Below are positions 31,474 to 34,842 of a DNA stretch of 34,842 nt, in pieces. The translations under genes were made by a program, and so were the position numbers. How positions within the stretch are numbered: position 1 is the first letter of the stretch; every line of letters begins with the position of its first letter. The notes under the pieces are model-generated. The model made no database searches. It was not told the origin of the DNA and was given only the letters and a program-made list of their open reading frames with translations. The DNA is from Corynebacterium sp. HMSC036D02 (GTDB taxonomy: Bacteria > Actinomycetota > Actinomycetes > Mycobacteriales > Mycobacteriaceae). The DNA lies in assembly GCF_001836165.1 (NCBI RefSeq), contig NZ_KV827648.1, forward strand, positions 215,176 through 250,017. The letters are read 5' to 3'.

Positions 31474-31967
31474 CCTTCGGCAGCCCACAACCCCCAGGAG
31501 CACCACAGCCGGGCTCGCCTGCCGCACCTGCGCCGGACTATCGCTACGGTGCAGTCACCGAATCGGTCCGTCAGACCCGCCGCGCAGCTGATATGAAGGC
31601 GCAATGGGCACCGTGGCCGCTGAAGATTGCAGCGGTACTGGAGGTCTTCATCACGAGCTACGCGGTATATAACATCTGCCGGCTCATCGCCTTTGAAAAC
31701 AGCCCGGCGGCGGTAAGCCGCACGGACCAGCTCTCCACCGAGCTAGGCGTGTTACTCGCCGTACTGGTTCTCTTGGTGTGCGCCCTCACCACCTATGTGC
31801 TGCACGCGCAGCAGTCCGCGCGGATTGCGCTGACCGTTATCAGCGCCATCGTGGTGCTGCTCATTCCGGCGAGTTCGGTCATGCCCGCGTCCATTGCATC
31901 GGCGGTGGTCATTGTGCTGCTGTGGCTGCCGGCGAACCGGCAGTGGTTCGGCGGCCAAGCGCGATAA
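31470..31967 (+). CDS. Four-span membrane protein with MTFGSP N-terminus (operon gene 9)
   Basis: A 165-aa protein: a Pro/Ala/Gly-rich N-terminus of about 25 residues starting MTFGSP and ending APDYR, a short charged stretch (RQTRRAADMKAQ), then about four spans (48-72, 88-113, 118-138, 139-158). The same start and APDYR phrase, followed by a WPL motif at the first span, are found in operon gene 1, so the two may be distant paralogues that frame the operon. No family recognised. It overlaps the GTPase stop by four bases and ends the operon; its stop codon lies in the arm of a hairpin shared with the convergent gene. Confidence 0.8.
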   Translation: MTFGSPQPPGAPQPGSPAAPAPDYRYGAVTESVRQTRRAADMKAQWAPWPLKIAAVLEVFITSYAVYNICRLIAFENSPAAVSRTDQLSTELGVLLAVLVLLVCALTTYVLHAQQSARIALTVISAIVVLLIPASSVMPASIASAVVIVLLWLPANRQWFGGQAR

Positions 31968-32001
31968 GGCTAGGCCCCGTGCATAGCGGGGCTTAGGCCT
32001 T
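31966..32001. terminator. Hairpin between convergent genes, holding both stop codons
   Basis: AAGGCTAGGCCCCG (31966-31979) pairs with CGGGGCTTAGGCCTT (31987-32001) with one bulge and one wobble-type mismatch around a 7-nt loop. The stop of operon gene 9 (31965-31967) enters the left arm and that of the convergent gene (31993-31995) lies in the right arm. There is no T-run, so it is a weak or Rho-assisted bidirectional terminator. Confidence 0.55.
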
Positions 32002-33303
32002 CTTGCGCAGCTCCTCGAGCGCGCGGACATTGTTGGCCGCGGCAAAGAGGTTGAACGCAATGTGGTACATCTTGCGCGCGCGGTCTGCTGCGTCGGCGGA
32101 AGAGTAGCGATCACCTAAAAGCTCGGCGACCTCCGCCATGGCGTTGTGCTCCGACGGCGTCGTCGCTTCGGAGACAGGGTGCCGGTCCAAGAAGTCGAGC
32201 AAAACCTGGGTGGATTTAAACATGTCCTGCGCCTGCACGCGGAGGCTTTCGGAATACAGGACGGTCCACTTGGCAGATACGGGAAGACTCTCGAGCTTCA
32301 GCGAATCCACGTAGCGCGAGGCCAGGATGTCATAGGCCTCCTCTGGATCGCTGTGGCGAATGTCGAGGGCCACGGTCTTGAGCAAAGCATGGAGTTCGCC
32401 ATCGAGGTCTCCGCAGCGTTGGAACTCGCGGGCAGCAGCGGCAAAGCAGGCCACCCGCTGCTCCAAGTCTGAAGAAGAGTGCTGTGCAGCATCGCTATAG
32501 AAGCGGGCCAGCATCACTGCGGGGAGCTGCTGGTACTCCTCGTCCGCGCGTGCGTTGGAGAGGATGGTGAAAGATTGCGTAGCCACGCGCTCGCAGTCGG
32601 CGGCAGAATTAGATGCCCAAAGCGCGCCCACGGCGGATTCGAGGATGGTGCGGAGGATGTCACCCATCGTGGCCCCTGCGCCGTCGAAATCTCCTCCGGT
32701 GACGGCGTCGTTGATAGCCACGAACTCAGCAGCGTGTGTCTTCGCATCACCGCTCTTGGCGGATTCTAGGCGCTCTTGTAGCTCGGCCAGCGATGTGTTG
32801 CTTGCGGATCCGGAGGACACCTCCGCGCTGGCGGGAGCGGATTCGGAGAAGTCTTTCTGGCTGGCCGCGGTGCGCGCTGCGGAAATCTCATTCAACGCCG
32901 TGTCGTCGCCAGCTGCAGCTGCCTTGGCCGCAAATTTTTCTGCTTCTTCAGTGTTGTTGTTATCCAACCAGGCGCGGGCCACGCGGGTATAGCCGGTAGC
33001 CACGAGCGCGGGCTGTCCGGTCAGCGCGCCTAGTGAGGCAATGGTGAGAGAATCGTCGATGTTCTCGATGGTGCCGGCAGCCACGCGAAGGGTTTCGCGG
33101 GCCTCCAAGTATTGGGCGGCGGGGAGGGCGTCCTCCACGCTTCCCAGGAACCTGTCATCTGCGAGTACTCGGTTGATCTGCTCATCAATGTGGGCGGATT
33201 CATCGGTGGGAAGAGAAAGCCCCGGCGCCTGGGCACGCGCATAGGCGAGCATGCGCTCGGCGTCGGCAGAATCAAGCAGGGGATACGTCGCGTCAGAAGC
33301 CAT
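31993..33303 (-). CDS. Helical-repeat (TPR-like) cytosolic protein, 436 aa
   Basis: The product is almost entirely alpha-helical by composition, rich in Ala, Glu, Asp, Leu and Ser, with recurring paired helices (for example [20 protein letters not shown] and [21 protein letters not shown]), as in TPR or similar repeats. A Ser/Ala/Glu linker lies at about 150-175. No catalytic motif, signal peptide or span. ATG 33301-33303 is chosen because a TAGAAT -10 box (33311-33316, minus) ends 7 nt upstream, giving a leaderless mRNA; an in-frame ATG at 33363, 20 codons upstream, would run into gluQ. It faces the nine-gene operon tail to tail, so a link with that system is possible but unproven. Confidence 0.75.
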   Translation of the reverse strand: MASDATYPLLDSADAERMLAYARAQAPGLSLPTDESAHIDEQINRVLADDRFLGSVEDALPAAQYLEARETLRVAAGTIENIDDSLTIASLGALTGQPALVATGYTRVARAWLDNNNTEEAEKFAAKAAAAGDDTALNEISAARTAASQKDFSESAPASAEVSSGSASNTSLAELQERLESAKSGDAKTHAAEFVAINDAVTGGDFDGAGATMGDILRTILESAVGALWASNSAADCERVATQSFTILSNARADEEYQQLPAVMLARFYSDAAQHSSSDLEQRVACFAAAAREFQRCGDLDGELHALLKTVALDIRHSDPEEAYDILASRYVDSLKLESLPVSAKWTVLYSESLRVQAQDMFKSTQVLLDFLDRHPVSEATTPSEHNAMAEVAELLGDRYSSADAADRARKMYHIAFNLFAAANNVRALEELRKKA

Positions 33304-33310
33304 GGGGGAG

Positions 33311-33316
33311 ATTCTA
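33311..33316 (-). promoter_or_regulatory. -10 box of the helical-repeat gene (leaderless)
   Basis: TAGAAT on the minus strand ends 7 nt before the ATG at 33303, so transcription should begin at or next to the start codon. No -35 is recognisable. Confidence 0.5.
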
Positions 33317-33348
33317 GTAGAGGACTCCGACGCGCGCGGGCCTCCTCG

Positions 33349-33354
33349 TAGACT
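33349..33354 (+). promoter_or_regulatory. -10 box of gluQ (leaderless)
   Basis: TAGACT ends 7 nt before the gluQ ATG at 33362 and there is no Shine-Dalgarno sequence. Together with the box at 33311-33316 this makes two back-to-back leaderless promoters inside 60 nt. Confidence 0.45.
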
Positions 33355-33361
33355 CGTGGGC

Positions 33362-34303
33362 ATGGATTCTCTCAGCCCCGCCGGGCGCTATGCCCCGAGC
33401 CCGTCCGGCGATCTTCACCTGGGTAACCTGCGCACAGCGTTGCTGGCTTGGCTCTACGCCCGAAGCAGCGGGCGCCGCTTCCTTGTGCGCGTGGAGGATA
33501 TTGACACGCAGCGCTCCTCCCGGGAGTCGGCGCAGCGTCAGTTAGAGGACCTTGCCGCGCTTGGCTTGGACTGGGATGGGGAGGTCATTTACCAGCAGGA
33601 TCGCTACGCGGCTTATGAGGCGGCGCTGGCGCAGCTTCCTACCTACGAGTGTTATTGTTCGCGCAAAGATATCCAGGAAGCCTCCCGCGCCCCGCATGCC
33701 ATCCCCGGGCAGTATCCGGGAACGTGCCGTGCGCTTAGCGACGATGAACGGGCCGCCAAACGCGCTGAACTCGCCGCCCAGAACCGCGTGCCAGCCATAC
33801 GCTTGCTTGCCGACGTTTCCTCCTTCACCATCCACGACGCCTTCGCGGGCGAGTACACCGGGGAGGTGGATGACTTCATCCTGCGCCGTGGCGGGCAGCC
33901 CCCGGCCGACCCGAACCAGGGCATGGACTGGGCCTATAACCTGGCGGTTGTTGTCGACGATGCCTTCCAAGGCGTAGATCAGATCGTGCGCGGCGATGAC
34001 TTGCTGTCTTCGGCCCCGCGCCAGGCGCACCTCGCGCACCAACTGGGCTATCCGGAGCCGGAGTTCGTCCACGTGCCGCTCGTGCTGAATTCGAACAACG
34101 TCCGCCTGTCCAAGCGCGATGGGGCGGTGACTCTCCGCCAGTTACTCGCGGAGCCGGAGCGGGAGGTAAGCGATGTGATCCGCCTACTCGCTCACTCCCT
34201 GGGATATGACGCCGAGGGGCTCAAAAGCGCAAAGGATCTGCTCCAGCGCTTTAGTCCCGATAAGCTTTCACGCGAGCCCTTCGTCTGGGATGGAACGGTG
34301 TAG
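33362..34303 (+). CDS. gluQ: Glutamyl-Q tRNA(Asp) synthetase
   Basis: A 313-aa paralogue of the catalytic half of glutamyl-tRNA synthetase, lacking the anticodon-binding domain. It activates glutamate and attaches it to the cyclopentene ring of queuosine 34 in tRNA-Asp. The class I signatures are [13 protein letters not shown] (HIGH-like, His19-Asn22) and RLSKRDG (KMSKS-like, from Arg248). The zinc site typical of GluQRS is kept: Cys97 and Cys99 in ECYCSR, Tyr118 and Cys122 in YPGTCR. [13 protein letters not shown] and [13 protein letters not shown] blocks agree with the family. The start at ATG 33362 fits the family N-terminus and a leaderless promoter; the frame is open upstream. Its presence implies that queuosine is made or acquired, in line with tgt and yhhQ. 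Confidence 0.9.
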   Translation: MDSLSPAGRYAPSPSGDLHLGNLRTALLAWLYARSSGRRFLVRVEDIDTQRSSRESAQRQLEDLAALGLDWDGEVIYQQDRYAAYEAALAQLPTYECYCSRKDIQEASRAPHAIPGQYPGTCRALSDDERAAKRAELAAQNRVPAIRLLADVSSFTIHDAFAGEYTGEVDDFILRRGGQPPADPNQGMDWAYNLAVVVDDAFQGVDQIVRGDDLLSSAPRQAHLAHQLGYPEPEFVHVPLVLNSNNVRLSKRDGAVTLRQLLAEPEREVSDVIRLLAHSLGYDAEGLKSAKDLLQRFSPDKLSREPFVWDGTV

Positions 34304-34314
34304 AACGGAGCAGC

Positions 34315-34650
34315 ATGGAAGCCTATGAGTACGCCCAGCGGGAAGAGGGCCTGGATTATCTCTACGACTTCTTCGATGAGGACCTGGAGGAGCGCGTACG
34401 TGCCGGGCGCGAGCTGCTGCCGGCGGGCATGGAGGACATTCTGGGCGATAGCACCCTGGATGACTACGTGTGGCTGTGGATCAAAGAACCGGGGCCCAAC
34501 GGGTTCCGTCAGTACCTGCGCGATGGCGGTTACACGGAGCCCGAGGTGGACGAGGCCTTCCTGCTTGCCCGCACCGAATGGGGCATGAACACCCCGCCGC
34601 ACGTGGAGTGGCTCAAGGAAGATGGCTTCGAGGCTCCCGCGTTCGAGTAG
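34315..34650 (+). CDS. Small acidic protein of unknown function, 111 aa
   Basis: Starts 11 nt after gluQ with ACGGAG upstream of the ATG, so probably in the same transcript. The product is soluble and strongly acidic, with aromatic residues in EYAQREEGLDYLYDFFDED and a second half with DDYVWLWIKEPG and VDEAFLLARTEWG. It looks like a compact helical domain. I recognise no family or motif, and the neighbour gives no clear hint of function. Confidence 0.7.
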   Translation: MEAYEYAQREEGLDYLYDFFDEDLEERVRAGRELLPAGMEDILGDSTLDDYVWLWIKEPGPNGFRQYLRDGGYTEPEVDEAFLLARTEWGMNTPPHVEWLKEDGFEAPAFE

Positions 34651-34660
34651 GGGGCGCGCT

Positions 34661-34816
34661 GCAAAGGAACCAAACTATAGGAACCTTATGCGAAGTAAGG
34701 CATGTAATCACCTGGGGTTTTCTGGATTTGGGTCTACAGATGGTTCCTTTGCTTTGGTCCCCTTGCTCAAGGAGCCTTGGTCGGGGCCTAACGCGCCGCA
34801 TGCACAAGCTTGCGGC
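34661..34816. repeat. Inverted repeats at the right end of the window
   Basis: GCAAAGGAACCA (34661-34672) is perfectly complementary to TGGTTCCTTTGC (34741-34752). Inside, CCTTA (34684-34688) and TAAGG (34696-34700) can form a small stem. A separate hairpin pairs GCCGCA (34795-34800) with TGCGGC (34811-34816). The words AAAGGAACC/GGTTCCTTT resemble those at 6341-6452. No gene is visible from 34651 to the end. Confidence 0.6.
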
Positions 34817-34842
34817 CTAAACGACAGGATGTGTTGGTGAGG

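Noticed and set aside
15233..31967. Type VII or other secretion system
   Set aside because: No FtsK/SpoIIIE-type ATPase, WXG100 protein, mycosin or secretin is present.
34622..34840. Plus-strand ORF at the right end
   Set aside because: It overlaps the 111-aa gene in another frame and then crosses inverted repeats; no binding site.

Overview
The window looks like a chromosomal segment of a Corynebacterium. It is high-GC, codon use is actinobacterial, many start codons sit 7-8 nt behind a TANNNT -10 box (leaderless mRNAs), and the gene content fits: an MMPL transporter, a TIGR03941-type partner next to tadA, and a DASS carboxylate carrier. The genus is an inference; no rRNA or other species marker is present. 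I see no transposase, integrase, phage gene or CRISPR array.

Layout. 1-1100: a DUF559 endonuclease-like gene on the minus strand, bounded by two copies of a 34-nt repeat, one of them part of a large palindrome. 1354-2928: a DASS (SLC13) di/tricarboxylate carrier. 3003-3195: tRNA-Arg(ACG) with promoter and terminator. 3244-3702: a secreted protein gene split by an in-frame TAG. 3840-6063: a membrane acyltransferase-like protein, a membrane-anchored trypsin-like protease and a small membrane protein. 6174-6452: two nested sets of inverted repeats. 6526-8575: tyrA, then divergently a tadA-associated gene and tadA. 8669-9264: a CsbD-like stress protein, tRNA-Ser(CGA) with terminator, and a 55-aa membrane protein on the minus strand. 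9445-13941: an MMPL transporter, tgt, a sortase-like lipoprotein and a 22-codon upstream ORF. 14057-14791: a YhhQ-type queuosine-precursor transporter.

15233-31967 is the most interesting part: nine co-directional genes with mostly 1-4 nt overlaps or gaps below 25 nt (one gap of 70 nt). In order they encode an FG-rich membrane protein, an exported von Willebrand A (vWA) protein with one membrane span, a 1221-aa tubulin/FtsZ-like protein, a 945-aa two-span membrane protein, a coiled-coil plus fibronectin-III-like protein, a GAP1-like protein, a cytosolic vWA protein, a P-loop GTPase and a second small membrane protein resembling the first. The set matches the multicomponent membrane-remodelling system proposed around the FtsZl-1 family (FtsZ-like protein, vWA protein, distinct GTPase; Makarova and Koonin 2010), in a version with extra membrane and scaffold parts. 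Short motifs recur across the products: FG-type motifs in disordered ends of five proteins, and a nearly identical acidic-aromatic C-terminal tail on the tubulin-like protein and the next protein. A natural reading is a membrane-tethered GTP-driven assembly held together by linear motifs. Its biological role is unknown.

31993-34842: a convergent helical-repeat protein, divergently gluQ (glutamyl-Q tRNA synthetase) and a small acidic protein, ending in another inverted repeat. Together tgt, the YhhQ transporter and gluQ point to queuosine salvage and use. tgt lacks the usual zinc-ligand cysteines.
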